This document shows positions 47,047 through 55,853 of a stretch of DNA of 64,000 nt, one piece after another (position 1 is the stretch's first letter; each line of letters begins with the position of its first letter). The notes beneath the pieces were generated by a model. The model was not told the DNA's origin. It did no database searches and was given only the letters and a program-made list of their open reading frames with translations. The stretch covers positions 310,001 through 374,000 of the forward strand of contig NZ_CP011040.1 of the NCBI RefSeq assembly GCF_000238255.3, in the 5' to 3' direction. The translations under genes were made by a program, and so were the position numbers. Source of the DNA: Pseudoalteromonas spongiae UST010723-006 (GTDB taxonomy: Bacteria; Pseudomonadota; Gammaproteobacteria; Enterobacterales; Alteromonadaceae).

Positions 47047-50000
47047 ATGCGGTTCTTAAGACTTTCGATTTTGTTTAAGTACATTGTATTTATTTACTTA
47101 ATTTTATTTAGCACAGTTACACAAATTAAACCTGCAAACGCGTACGGATACTTAGACATTCAACGAGTTCGCATCGGTATGGTAATGGCGCGCGGACTTG
47201 TACTGGAAGGTGATTTGCCGATTTGGGCTCAATATAATGACTCAGGAAAGACGGTGGGAGCCGAGTTTCCTCTTGTTAGTTATCCCAAAAGTTATGTTCT
47301 CTCAGCAGAGCATGTGAACTCAGTTCATCAAACACTCGATTCATTAAAACTAAAGCATGGTGACCGCCTCCAAATAATGTCTGTTGATGCATATAACAGT
47401 GCAGAATTTAAAACAGGCATAAAAACCGAAATTAAGAAAATTACGATCCCCGATTATTATAAAAGCATAGCGATACTGGACCCTAAAACGTTAGTGTCAG
47501 GTGATCAAGATATGGTCTTGCTGTTAGCTCGTTTCGACCTTAACAGTATTGGCGCGGTTGACGGGGGAGTGAAATCATTATTACTTGATTATAAAGGTGC
47601 ATTAATCGCATCATCTGAATTTAATATCGCATTCAAAGCGGCTTTTTATGATGGTGAACGAGGTGACAGTGCAATCCCGTCATCTATTCGATCGCTGTTT
47701 GATAAAACGCCTTATGCTCCGTATACCCAATCATATATTGAAGTTGTAGCACCGTATCCTGGCGGGGCGATACCCGATGAAGAGGGTAAGTGGCGGGCGC
47801 CCTTCATGTTAATACCGTGCCCAATGTTTGAGTTTCATTATACAACGCCTTCAATCTTACAATATTACTTTGGCAACTTTAACCATAGAGGGTACAGGGC
47901 AGGGTTTTCATATCAAATGTTACCTGGGCATAGCACTTGTATTGGTTATGACGCGATCCAACCAACAGATCTTGCAGGTTTGATGGCAAAAGTTGCCATC
48001 ATGGGAATACTTGCATCTGTTCAAGATCCTGTCGGAATCAATAACTATTTCGTTGATACAACACTATTACACGGTCGTGGCGCACTCATCGATTTGAATT
48101 CAGGTGCACCAGTACCAATTACTGGTCAAACAAAATACGTTTATAACGAGCCCCAAAATCGAGTGATCCCATCACCTAGTTTTTATTTTGATGGCGATGA
48201 TCTGAAAGAGTTTACTTTACATGGCAACTTAAACGCAGAAGGCCAATTTGTATGTAATGAATCGCCAGATGATGCAACTTATTATGGTGTCTACTTATCA
48301 TCAAACGGGGTTAAACCCGCGTATGATTGTAAAGACGAAGAACCAGAGTTACCTCAACCAGATTTAGTACGAGTAGTCGACATCGCCACGGACCAAACAC
48401 CTCAGGGTCTGCTTGCTGAAATTAGTGAAGATGATTTCCAAGACACAGATATTTTTGTTTTCCGAGAATCAACCGGAATGCTAATTACGCAACGCAAAGG
48501 TAAAGATCTAAGGGAAGGGGCTAGTCACTACGCCATTGATAATAACAAATTTACCTACCAAATTTTTATGCGAGGCCCTGCTTCTGACGCATTTTATAAC
48601 TATGCGATGAGGAGAACAGGCGGAGAAGCCGGCTTTATTGAGTATCAAAGTAAATCTCATATGAACCCTGAGTTGCATCGCCGTGAAGCGGATCATTTAA
48701 AACCCAACGAAATGTTGCGTATTGTCCTTATTAATCGAAAAACCGGTTATATAGGAACGGCATTACGTTCATTTTGGGGGATATCTGACGATCGTCATTA
48801 CATGAGTATTTTACATGAAACTCGAATGTATCCACCTAACTTAAAAGTAACAGCGGAGCGCATTTTTGAGCCAAATAAAAATTCAATAAAAACAGGTCAG
48901 CAAAAAAACGTGATTAGTTATGAAGGCTCAGCATTATCAAGTGATTCAATGCTAGTGCTGACAACTGAGTGGTTTGATAATGATGGTACCCCTTTACCAG
49001 CAGGGTTAGCAGACTTTGGTTATACAGGGCGTTTAGCAAAAGTAGCCGGTAACAATAGTTTAGTAACCGTTGGCGGAGAGCTTGCAAACTTTGCGATAAA
49101 ACCTGGGCGCAATATTGTCCAAATTAATTTGCCAGGTGGCGCGTCAACTAATGAACACTTTTACGTAAATGTAAGTGGTGAACCAATTTCAGAATCGCCA
49201 AGCTTTGAAGAAATAGGCGCAGGTGATGGGCCACTGGCACACCGTCCAAAATACTATGTACCATTTAAAGTGCCTGTGTTTAATGAAGAGTTAACGACAG
49301 ACTTAAATTTTAAATATAAAAAAGCGGTTGAGGCGGGAGATGCAGGTGACTTGGCAAAGCCAGAGCCTGTTTACCATTATGTTTATCGCCCAGAGTATCA
49401 GTTCAGTACATACGAGCTAAAAGTAAACGATATCCTGCGTAAAACAGCCGATGATAATGTGATATCGCTTTACCCCAAAGAGCGCCCATTAATTGGCTCA
49501 AGCGACGACATGGTTACCATGATGTACGATTTATTGGCATCAAACAGCGACGCGCTAGCGTTTTTAGGCGAAGGCCAAGAGCTGGTGTTTTCACTTGGGG
49601 CTGATGAAATCAAAGCCACCATTGGCGAATCAGGTCAAGTACGTTTTGAACGCCTTGATCATATTGCAGCGCTAGATGTTGAAGATTTTGTGACGTTAAG
49701 TCTCTATAACAACACCGACCCCACGAATGTACTGTGGGATTATGCGTTTGAATATTTAGATATAGGTGTTACTACTGTAGAGTCATCCGTCAGTGATGAT
49801 GAGTGTTATTATGTGTCAGCAGACGAAAATGAAGTGCCAATGTTTTCGATTATTCCTGGGTATGGCAATCGAAAAAATAAAGTCACAAAGGAAGTAAATT
49901 GGGCTGTACAGGGTCCAGGTTCTTTAGCGCACAATAAACTCGCCGTAGATGACATGGGTTTTACATCTAACACGTTAAAAATGCCGCGATTGGCATCCGA

Positions 50001-53000
50001 TACACCCACGTCTGTGCTTACTTATTTTAAAGATAAAAATGAAGCGGTGAGATATGACTACTTTTGTACAGTAGCTGGCAAACCGAGCGTATTAAATGTT
50101 GAACGTGATGGTGCCGTACTTTATCGCGGTGGTTATGGTCAAGAAACGTTTACGCTTAATATTACTGATAAATGGGGCAATAGTGTTCCCGACGGAACAC
50201 CAGTAGGATTTGTACTTGAAGGTGATGCTATTGTTATATCAGAAGAAAAAATCACAACCGATGGTAAACTCGAAATACTCGTGGCTGCAGCGGATGGTCA
50301 AAGTGCCCAGTCATCCATAACATTTAATGTTTCGGGCATTGAGCCTCAAACATTTACTATTGAACCCAAGGACTTATCAATCCAGATATCGGGCCCGTCT
50401 ACTGTTAATGTCAATGATACGTTTGAAGTTGAAGTAACGGTTTCCCCCTCTCATGCATCAATTCCCATAGCCATTGGTTCGGATATTGCAAAATTAAAAA
50501 CAACTGACATCGTGACAGGTGAAAATGGTGTTGCCAAAGTAACGTTTAAAGCAGCCCGTGAAGCAACCAGCGGTAAAGTGAGAGCCATGTTATCGTATGG
50601 TAATACTGCATCGTATGACGTAGAAGTGTTAGCTCCAAATCAGATTGCACACGTTAAAGTCCCTGTAGTTGTAGGTGATGCTATAGATGAAGGCGTAGTG
50701 AAAACGGTCGATCCGTGGGGAAATAGCCTTGATATTGCCTATCGAACGCAAACACAAGTAACGCTTACAGGTGATCCCGGTCAGGTTGTTAATTTAGGCT
50801 TAGGAACCCAAGCCCACCCTGTAGAACGAACACTTGTGCAATACAATATGACATCGCTGGCAGCAGAGAAGGCATACGATCAACAAGGGGTTGTAAATGC
50901 TTTAGCTTCAAATGTTAAAATATCAAGTGATTCGCCGGTGCCACTGGGTAAAAGTTATCACTTTATCGAAGACACTGAAAACTCAGATAATCCAGAGCAT
51001 AGCGTTTTAACGGCAACGAATACCAACTCGTTGCTGAAACAAGATTGGACGCTCAATTTGACGTTGAAACCACATGGTCAAACAAAGGCAGGAGAAATAT
51101 TTAATTTAGCAGATGCCATAAAGCTAATTATTTCAGACAACAACCAAATTGATTTTGTACTCACAACCGAATCAGGTGATGCTGTTCTGTCACATTTACC
51201 CATTACGTTAGACAATTGGCACTTTATTAACATACAAAAGAAAGGCACTCGCTTAACCTTAACAACGGACAATCAAACAGTATTGGAATTGACTAATTTA
51301 GCAAAAACCCAATTTGATTATTCAAAGCCAAACCTCACCATAGGTGAAGGTTATAATGGTTTGATTGCAGGCATACGGATGTTTGAGGTTAAATCAGCAA
51401 GTACCAAATTACTCAGCTTTTTAAATGATGCCAACGACATTAGTGTAACCTTAGATGCCGCGGGCCAAGGTGCTGCGACGATTTTCAGTAAGGGGAATTT
51501 GCAAAGCTGGGCATTTATGCAAAATGTTCAATTACGTGTAAACGAAACCGAACTTCATGATATTACGGTCTTAAGTAAAGAAACGCATAAGCAAATCGCA
51601 ATCAACCATGCACTTTCTGACACTGAATATGCAAAATGGATTATTGCACAAGCAAAAGTACCGCCATCAACACAAGGCATCAATCGCAATACGACGTATC
51701 AAATGTTAAAAAATACGTCGTCACAGTCATCAACATTCTCTTTAGCGTCATCGTTTTTCGACTCAATTTATAATGCAGGTGTTGCCGTAACAGAAGTTGA
51801 TTATGGCTTCTTATGGGATGAGGGGTTTTGGACTGGTGTTGGCAAAGGCTTAAAAAAATTCGCCGATGAAGAAATTGAAGCGTTTAAAGAAAATGCGAAT
51901 GCAATCGCCGAAAACCTGATTGAATCAATTGAAAATGGTGAATTCTCAAAACAAGATGCCGCTATTTTAACAATGCGAACGGCGACGCTCTTTCCACCGA
52001 TTCGCAGATTAATTGGTAAGAACCTCATTTCGCCAATCATTCGTTTTTTAGAACGCTTTAAAGGGCGCAAAGTAGCAGGTTATGTTGCAGATGTGATTTT
52101 ACAACGCCTAAAGCCTGCATTAAAAGGCGACTTTGAACCCATATTTGGCATTATGTATGGTTTAATTTTTATTGCCGACACCATGGAAGTACTAACAAGC
52201 GATGAATTTAGCGACCTGCAAGACATCGCCCTTGAAATTATGGAAGGAGTGGAATCCGCAGCCGATTTAAACGGCATTTTTAGTTTTGTTAAAATTGCAG
52301 CAGGTGACTATACCGATAACTCATGCAAACGTGATGTAAACGCACTTGATTACATTGAAGCAAACGCTTCGCTGTTTCCAGCTATCTTTAACCAAGCCCA
52401 TGCATCTTCGCTCAAAAAAGAAGGCTTAAAGTCCATTGCAAAGGTCATTGATTTAGGTGCGATGTTTAAAGTATTTAAAATCACCCGCCGCAAAATGCCG
52501 AAGCTTGATAAAGACGGTAATCCAACAAACTTTAAAATATCACGCTTTATGTCTCGCATAGGTACTTTCTTCGCATCCATCGACTTTATTGATGCCAACG
52601 GCACGATAAAAGAAGAATTTAAAGAAATTGTTGAAAACCTACTCGACGAAAACATGGTATTGACCTTAATGGTTATTAGCAGCCTTGATGAAGTAGGTGC
52701 GCTACAGCAGTTTATGAAAAACGAATTGCCCCTGCGCACAGGGCGCTTGCCGCTGGTGTCAGCAATTGCCAAAATTGAAACGGCAATTAGTGAAGGTGAG
52801 CTTGAGGCTGAAAATCTAAAATGGGATTCGGTTGAGGATGAACCTGAAAATGAAGGACGACAACTGAAGTGGAAAGTGCGTGAAAAGTATAAATCCATCT
52901 TTAAAAAAGTTGTGCCTTATGGCACTAAGGCTAAAAAAGGCAAAGACCCAGACCCAACAAACTACATAGTGGTCAATAAAATGAATGGCGAGGCATTTCA

Positions 53001-53778
53001 TTTAATTAAAATTGCCAGTTTACTGGCTGAAGGCAAAAGCTTGGCGGGCATTGAGTCGCCCGCTAAATTCCAGTTTAAGCAGCTAGATGATTTTGGTGTA
53101 GAGCAAAACCTAGGGCCTACATTTGACCGACGGGTCGATGTGGTTACAGGCACCGATGGTGCCTATCAATGGCACGAAATTAAATCCCTCGCATATAACA
53201 CCGCAAATATTACTGCTAGCAAGGTCACATTTAATAAAAACTTTACGGCTCTTGACTTAACCCGCATCAAAAACAAGGATGCCGTGAGCGACGAAGATAC
53301 AGACCTAACTAAAGGAGCCCATTTAACCGCAGTGCGTGCCAATCAGTTTTATGCGAAAGAATTTTTTATTGACCGCGCTTGGGCAGGTGCAGAAGTGGCT
53401 AAAGTACCAAATAAATTAGCCTGGGTATTTTTAGACTTTAAACAGAAAATGCCGCGTGTAAAGCGTCACAACAATAAAAACTATGTGGATAAAAACACAT
53501 TTGAGCAATGTGGCATTGGCGGCAGTGTAAAAGGTTGCCAAAAAAGCGCAGAAGCCCTCACTAAAATTCAAGACCGGCTAACCTATGGCATACAAAAGTG
53601 GAAAAGCAAAAAAGACATTATCGCAGGCTCCATTCTTGGTAATTTAAACGAAGAGCGCGTTGAAACCTATATGCAGGATGTAAAAAATATAAAACAAAGT
53701 TTTATTGGTTCCATGACAGCAAATGAGTGGATAAAAACAACCCCCGACTTTGAAGTAACTGGCGAGTGCAAAATATGA
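47047..53778 (+). CDS. Polymorphic toxin-like exported protein 1 with C-terminal PD-(D/E)XK-type nuclease signature (2,243 aa)
   Basis: A Sec signal peptide (about 1-32) ends at A-N-A. Residues about 33-600 form a region of unknown fold, conserved with the second copy. Residues about 600-902 correspond to a DNA segment nearly identical in both copies. Big_1/invasin-like Ig domains follow (about 1011-1195), then a LamG/concanavalin-like domain (about 1328-1452), an alpha-helical region with hydrophobic stretches (about 1580-1890) and a distinct C-terminal domain (about 1975-2243). The last shows R-V-D2031, then H-E2044-I-K2046, the D...ExK arrangement of PD-(D/E)XK nucleases. The leaderless downstream genes resemble immunity genes, implying a toxin acting on cytoplasmic nucleic acid. 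The start is 1 bp after the lipoprotein stop; the end overlaps the next gene. Nuclease identity rests on motif reading, not on a search. Confidence 0.75.
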   Translation: MRFLRLSILFKYIVFIYLILFSTVTQIKPANAYGYLDIQRVRIGMVMARGLVLEGDLPIWAQYNDSGKTVGAEFPLVSYPKSYVLSAEHVNSVHQTLDSLKLKHGDRLQIMSVDAYNSAEFKTGIKTEIKKITIPDYYKSIAILDPKTLVSGDQDMVLLLARFDLNSIGAVDGGVKSLLLDYKGALIASSEFNIAFKAAFYDGERGDSAIPSSIRSLFDKTPYAPYTQSYIEVVAPYPGGAIPDEEGKWRAPFMLIPCPMFEFHYTTPSILQYYFGNFNHRGYRAGFSYQMLPGHSTCIGYDAIQPTDLAGLMAKVAIMGILASVQDPVGINNYFVDTTLLHGRGALIDLNSGAPVPITGQTKYVYNEPQNRVIPSPSFYFDGDDLKEFTLHGNLNAEGQFVCNESPDDATYYGVYLSSNGVKPAYDCKDEEPELPQPDLVRVVDIATDQTPQGLLAEISEDDFQDTDIFVFRESTGMLITQRKGKDLREGASHYAIDNNKFTYQIFMRGPASDAFYNYAMRRTGGEAGFIEYQSKSHMNPELHRREADHLKPNEMLRIVLINRKTGYIGTALRSFWGISDDRHYMSILHETRMYPPNLKVTAERIFEPNKNSIKTGQQKNVISYEGSALSSDSMLVLTTEWFDNDGTPLPAGLADFGYTGRLAKVAGNNSLVTVGGELANFAIKPGRNIVQINLPGGASTNEHFYVNVSGEPISESPSFEEIGAGDGPLAHRPKYYVPFKVPVFNEELTTDLNFKYKKAVEAGDAGDLAKPEPVYHYVYRPEYQFSTYELKVNDILRKTADDNVISLYPKERPLIGSSDDMVTMMYDLLASNSDALAFLGEGQELVFSLGADEIKATIGESGQVRFERLDHIAALDVEDFVTLSLYNNTDPTNVLWDYAFEYLDIGVTTVESSVSDDECYYVSADENEVPMFSIIPGYGNRKNKVTKEVNWAVQGPGSLAHNKLAVDDMGFTSNTLKMPRLASDTPTSVLTYFKDKNEAVRYDYFCTVAGKPSVLNVERDGAVLYRGGYGQETFTLNITDKWGNSVPDGTPVGFVLEGDAIVISEEKITTDGKLEILVAAADGQSAQSSITFNVSGIEPQTFTIEPKDLSIQISGPSTVNVNDTFEVEVTVSPSHASIPIAIGSDIAKLKTTDIVTGENGVAKVTFKAAREATSGKVRAMLSYGNTASYDVEVLAPNQIAHVKVPVVVGDAIDEGVVKTVDPWGNSLDIAYRTQTQVTLTGDPGQVVNLGLGTQAHPVERTLVQYNMTSLAAEKAYDQQGVVNALASNVKISSDSPVPLGKSYHFIEDTENSDNPEHSVLTATNTNSLLKQDWTLNLTLKPHGQTKAGEIFNLADAIKLIISDNNQIDFVLTTESGDAVLSHLPITLDNWHFINIQKKGTRLTLTTDNQTVLELTNLAKTQFDYSKPNLTIGEGYNGLIAGIRMFEVKSASTKLLSFLNDANDISVTLDAAGQGAATIFSKGNLQSWAFMQNVQLRVNETELHDITVLSKETHKQIAINHALSDTEYAKWIIAQAKVPPSTQGINRNTTYQMLKNTSSQSSTFSLASSFFDSIYNAGVAVTEVDYGFLWDEGFWTGVGKGLKKFADEEIEAFKENANAIAENLIESIENGEFSKQDAAILTMRTATLFPPIRRLIGKNLISPIIRFLERFKGRKVAGYVADVILQRLKPALKGDFEPIFGIMYGLIFIADTMEVLTSDEFSDLQDIALEIMEGVESAADLNGIFSFVKIAAGDYTDNSCKRDVNALDYIEANASLFPAIFNQAHASSLKKEGLKSIAKVIDLGAMFKVFKITRRKMPKLDKDGNPTNFKISRFMSRIGTFFASIDFIDANGTIKEEFKEIVENLLDENMVLTLMVISSLDEVGALQQFMKNELPLRTGRLPLVSAIAKIETAISEGELEAENLKWDSVEDEPENEGRQLKWKVREKYKSIFKKVVPYGTKAKKGKDPDPTNYIVVNKMNGEAFHLIKIASLLAEGKSLAGIESPAKFQFKQLDDFGVEQNLGPTFDRRVDVVTGTDGAYQWHEIKSLAYNTANITASKVTFNKNFTALDLTRIKNKDAVSDEDTDLTKGAHLTAVRANQFYAKEFFIDRAWAGAEVAKVPNKLAWVFLDFKQKMPRVKRHNNKNYVDKNTFEQCGIGGSVKGCQKSAEALTKIQDRLTYGIQKWKSKKDIIAGSILGNLNEERVETYMQDVKNIKQSFIGSMTANEWIKTTPDFEVTGECKI
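48825..49752 (+). repeat. 928-bp near-identical segment, copy 1 (inside toxin 1)
   Basis: This aligns without gaps to 57638-58565. I count about 20 differences in 928 bp (about 98% identity), with an unbroken identical run of over 300 bp from about 48852. Most differences are synonymous. Identity stops sharply at both ends, beyond which the two genes are clearly diverged. This is the signature of recent recombination or gene conversion between the tandem toxin genes. Confidence 0.95.
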
Positions 53779-54542
53779 TGACATTTGATACCACCCCTTG
53801 GCGTAATTTAACTGAGCAACAAAAACAAATACGAGCCGAAAAGTGGCCCCTGTTTGAAGCTTGGTACTATGAACGAGGCAAAGATGGTGAAATCGATGTA
53901 AATATTAGACTAGCTGCCTATAAGCAATTTTATGATACAGGAGTTTTAGATGAAAAATATCATCATTTTCCTTACTTGATCCTTTTGCATGCCAGCGACG
54001 GGATGACAGCTATGCAAGAAGTGGTTCAGCTTATGCGTCAAGAACGTTATGCCAATGGAATTTATTCAGCGTATCGTCAAATTTTGTTTTATAACGAGTT
54101 TATTGAAAATGGCTTTGTTACCCGTGAACGCTTATATAATTTTATTGTGGCGGTACACGGTGAGAATTATATAGAGCACACTAAAATTTGGGATGCAGAT
54201 CCTTATGATAAAGCGGGTCAAGTGGTTTCAGATGCAGTGATTGCATTGGGCAAATGGCGCCCGTGCTATGACCCAGACCTAATCCCCTATCAATTGGTAT
54301 TTAAACATTTATTGACGGCATTACCTTACTATAAAGCAAGCATTTCATCATCAGGCGTCGAATATACCATTGATTCACTTTGCCGAGTATATTCTTGGTT
54401 ACCAAATCGCCATCGTAACCCAGAACTTGCGCTGCCTTATTACCAACAAGTGATTGATTTATTACTGAGCGATAACGTTGACCCAGAAGTAAAACGCTGG
54501 AGCACGGATTTTTTAAAAGAGCTAGAAGCTGAAAAAGAATAA
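53775..54542 (+). CDS. Putative immunity protein 1a for toxin 1
   Basis: No family recognised. About 255 residues from ATG 53775, which shares ATGA with the toxin stop (TGA 53776-53778), a classic coupled start. A GTG at 53766 in the same frame would add three residues. There is no signal peptide or membrane segment. The protein is acidic, largely alpha-helical and rich in Tyr and Trp, with HEAT/TPR-like helix spacing in its C-terminal half. Position directly after a toxin-like C-terminal domain, with overlap, and predicted cytoplasmic location are the hallmarks of an immunity gene, so it probably binds and blocks the nuclease domain. The function is inferred from context only. Confidence 0.65.
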   Translation: MMTFDTTPWRNLTEQQKQIRAEKWPLFEAWYYERGKDGEIDVNIRLAAYKQFYDTGVLDEKYHHFPYLILLHASDGMTAMQEVVQLMRQERYANGIYSAYRQILFYNEFIENGFVTRERLYNFIVAVHGENYIEHTKIWDADPYDKAGQVVSDAVIALGKWRPCYDPDLIPYQLVFKHLLTALPYYKASISSSGVEYTIDSLCRVYSWLPNRHRNPELALPYYQQVIDLLLSDNVDPEVKRWSTDFLKELEAEKE

Positions 54543-54553
54543 GGAAATTTAAC

Positions 54554-55123
54554 ATGTCGAGTACCGTGTTTGATGCAACCATTACTAATATGGATAACAA
54601 AATCGTTGCAAACAGCATAGAGCTATTACGAAGTACCACGCAGGTTCACAGTGTATTACAAAACACGCACTTAACACCGCAAGCCCTAGCGCTAAGCGTG
54701 AATGACAATTTTGCAACACTCAGTGCAGACGTTGGCTCTGAAGTAGATGTGATGGTATTTGACGCCATTATCGAATATTTACAGCAAAATGGCGCAGAGG
54801 TTGAACGAGCTGAGGTGTTTTTATCATCCACAGGTACTAACCACATTATTTGTTCCCCCATTGCTGACGATGAGGTGATTGACTTCAGTGAACAAGTTAT
54901 AGGATTTTATCAATTAGATGAAGACGAGATTGAAGAAGTCAAAGTACAACTTGAAGATGATGGAACGCAATTCACTGATAATATAGATAATAAAACAACC
55001 TTAATTATTATTGGTGAAGATACACCAAGTGACACAGAGGCATTAAACGCTTATCAAGCAAGAGGCATAAAAGTAATTGATTACGACATGTTCTGGGATT
55101 ATTTGGATAGGTACTCTATCTAA
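54554..55123 (+). CDS. Putative second immunity protein (1b) with BRCT-like C-terminal half
   Basis: 189 residues, strongly acidic, no signal peptide. AAGGAA lies 6-11 bp before ATG 54554, and the gene starts 11 bp after the preceding one. Residues about 145-189 follow the second half of a BRCT fold: a T-T-L-I-I-I-G-E-D strand, a helix with E-A-L-N-A-Y-Q-A-R-G, then I-K-V-I-D and a W-D-Y-L helix, much like the end of the BRCT domain of NAD-dependent DNA ligase. The N-terminal 140 residues are unrecognised. As a leaderless acidic protein after a nuclease-like toxin it may be a second inhibitor or a DNA mimic. An orphan immunity gene left from an earlier toxin tip is equally possible. Confidence 0.6.
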   Translation: MSSTVFDATITNMDNKIVANSIELLRSTTQVHSVLQNTHLTPQALALSVNDNFATLSADVGSEVDVMVFDAIIEYLQQNGAEVERAEVFLSSTGTNHIICSPIADDEVIDFSEQVIGFYQLDEDEIEEVKVQLEDDGTQFTDNIDNKTTLIIIGEDTPSDTEALNAYQARGIKVIDYDMFWDYLDRYSI

Positions 55124-55137
55124 CACTGGCTAACTCT

Positions 55138-55177
55138 TCATATTTAGAAAGGAAGCGAATATGATCAAGTTTACGTT
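55138..55177 (+). repeat. 40-bp direct repeat, left copy
   Basis: These 40 bp cover the ribosome site and the first codons of the DUF4124 gene. They recur perfectly at 63928-63967, and flanking bases differ on both sides. The two copies enclose an 8.8-kb unit with toxin 2 and its partner gene. The repeat may be a recombination endpoint. Confidence 0.95.
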
Positions 55178-55607
55178 ATTGCTGGTTTTTGCGTTGGCAC
55201 TAATGGTGCCGATCTCTAGTGTAGCGAAAATTTATCAATGGACGGATGCAGAGGGAAAAACCCATTTCAGTGATATTCCTCCTGCGCAGTATGCACATAA
55301 AGAAATAAAAATAGCAGCCAAATTGGCGGCTGGCTCTAAGTCTCACCCTAATGTACACAAACATTTTTCTGGCGGTAGCAAAAGTAATGTAAATCGCGTA
55401 AATAAGCCAAAAGTTAGTTCTGAAGAAAAAGCAAAAGACATAGCACGCTGTAACCGTTACAAAGAAAAATATGAACGTTATAAACGTGAAGGGATTTTAG
55501 GTTACAACGTTGCGACAGGGCAAAAACGCATGATGACGAAATCAGAAGAAAAACATTGGCTAAAAAGTGCCAAAGAAAACATGGAAATAATGTGTTCAGG
55601 AATTTGA
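55161..55607 (+). CDS. Periplasmic DUF4124-domain protein
   Basis: 148 residues. A signal peptide (1-22) ends S-S-V-A. It is followed directly by the DUF4124 hallmark K-I-Y-Q-W-T-D, then G-K-T-H-F-S-D-I-P-P (about 23-45), a small beta fold common in gammaproteobacterial periplasmic proteins with no established role. Residues 75-148 are basic with two cysteines and a coiled-coil-like K/E/Y-rich segment. AAAGGAAG precedes ATG 55161. It follows the putative immunity genes by 37 bp and could be co-transcribed with them. A truncated copy of its start lies at the far end of the window, so this gene has been involved in rearrangement. It could serve as a neutral marker next to the toxin array or take part in toxin export; neither is shown. 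Confidence 0.8.
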   Translation: MIKFTLLLVFALALMVPISSVAKIYQWTDAEGKTHFSDIPPAQYAHKEIKIAAKLAAGSKSHPNVHKHFSGGSKSNVNRVNKPKVSSEEKAKDIARCNRYKEKYERYKREGILGYNVATGQKRMMTKSEEKHWLKSAKENMEIMCSGI

Positions 55608-55853
55608 ACGAGCGTAAGTGGACTTAACACCTAGTGTAAATTTTTCGTTTAGCATGAGTAGTAGCTCCCATTGTTAGAATGGTTAAGAAAAACGTTTTAA
55701 TGCTGGTGCTAGTTAAATACTAAATCGAATATTTAAACGATTTAAACAGTGATACTCAGCCTTTCGATATGAGTGTATGGCTTTTGATAGTGAATAAAAA
55801 TAATAAAGTTAACTTTTCATGGTTAGCGGCTTAAAAGGTTTAAAGGATTAAAA
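55608..55853 (+). other. Intergenic gap before toxin 2
   Basis: This 246-bp AT-rich gap is the longest inside the locus. A weak ACAC/GTGT hairpin followed by T's (about 55627-55645) could be a poor terminator for the DUF4124 gene. No promoter with good -35 and -10 boxes stands out, although the gap size suggests that toxin 2 has its own. AAAGGA lies just upstream of ATG 55854. I see no coding sequence. Confidence 0.5.

Noticed and set aside
52350..52898. 182-residue - strand frame inside toxin 1
   Set aside because: Antisense shadow of the helical region; no start signals and no similarity recognised.
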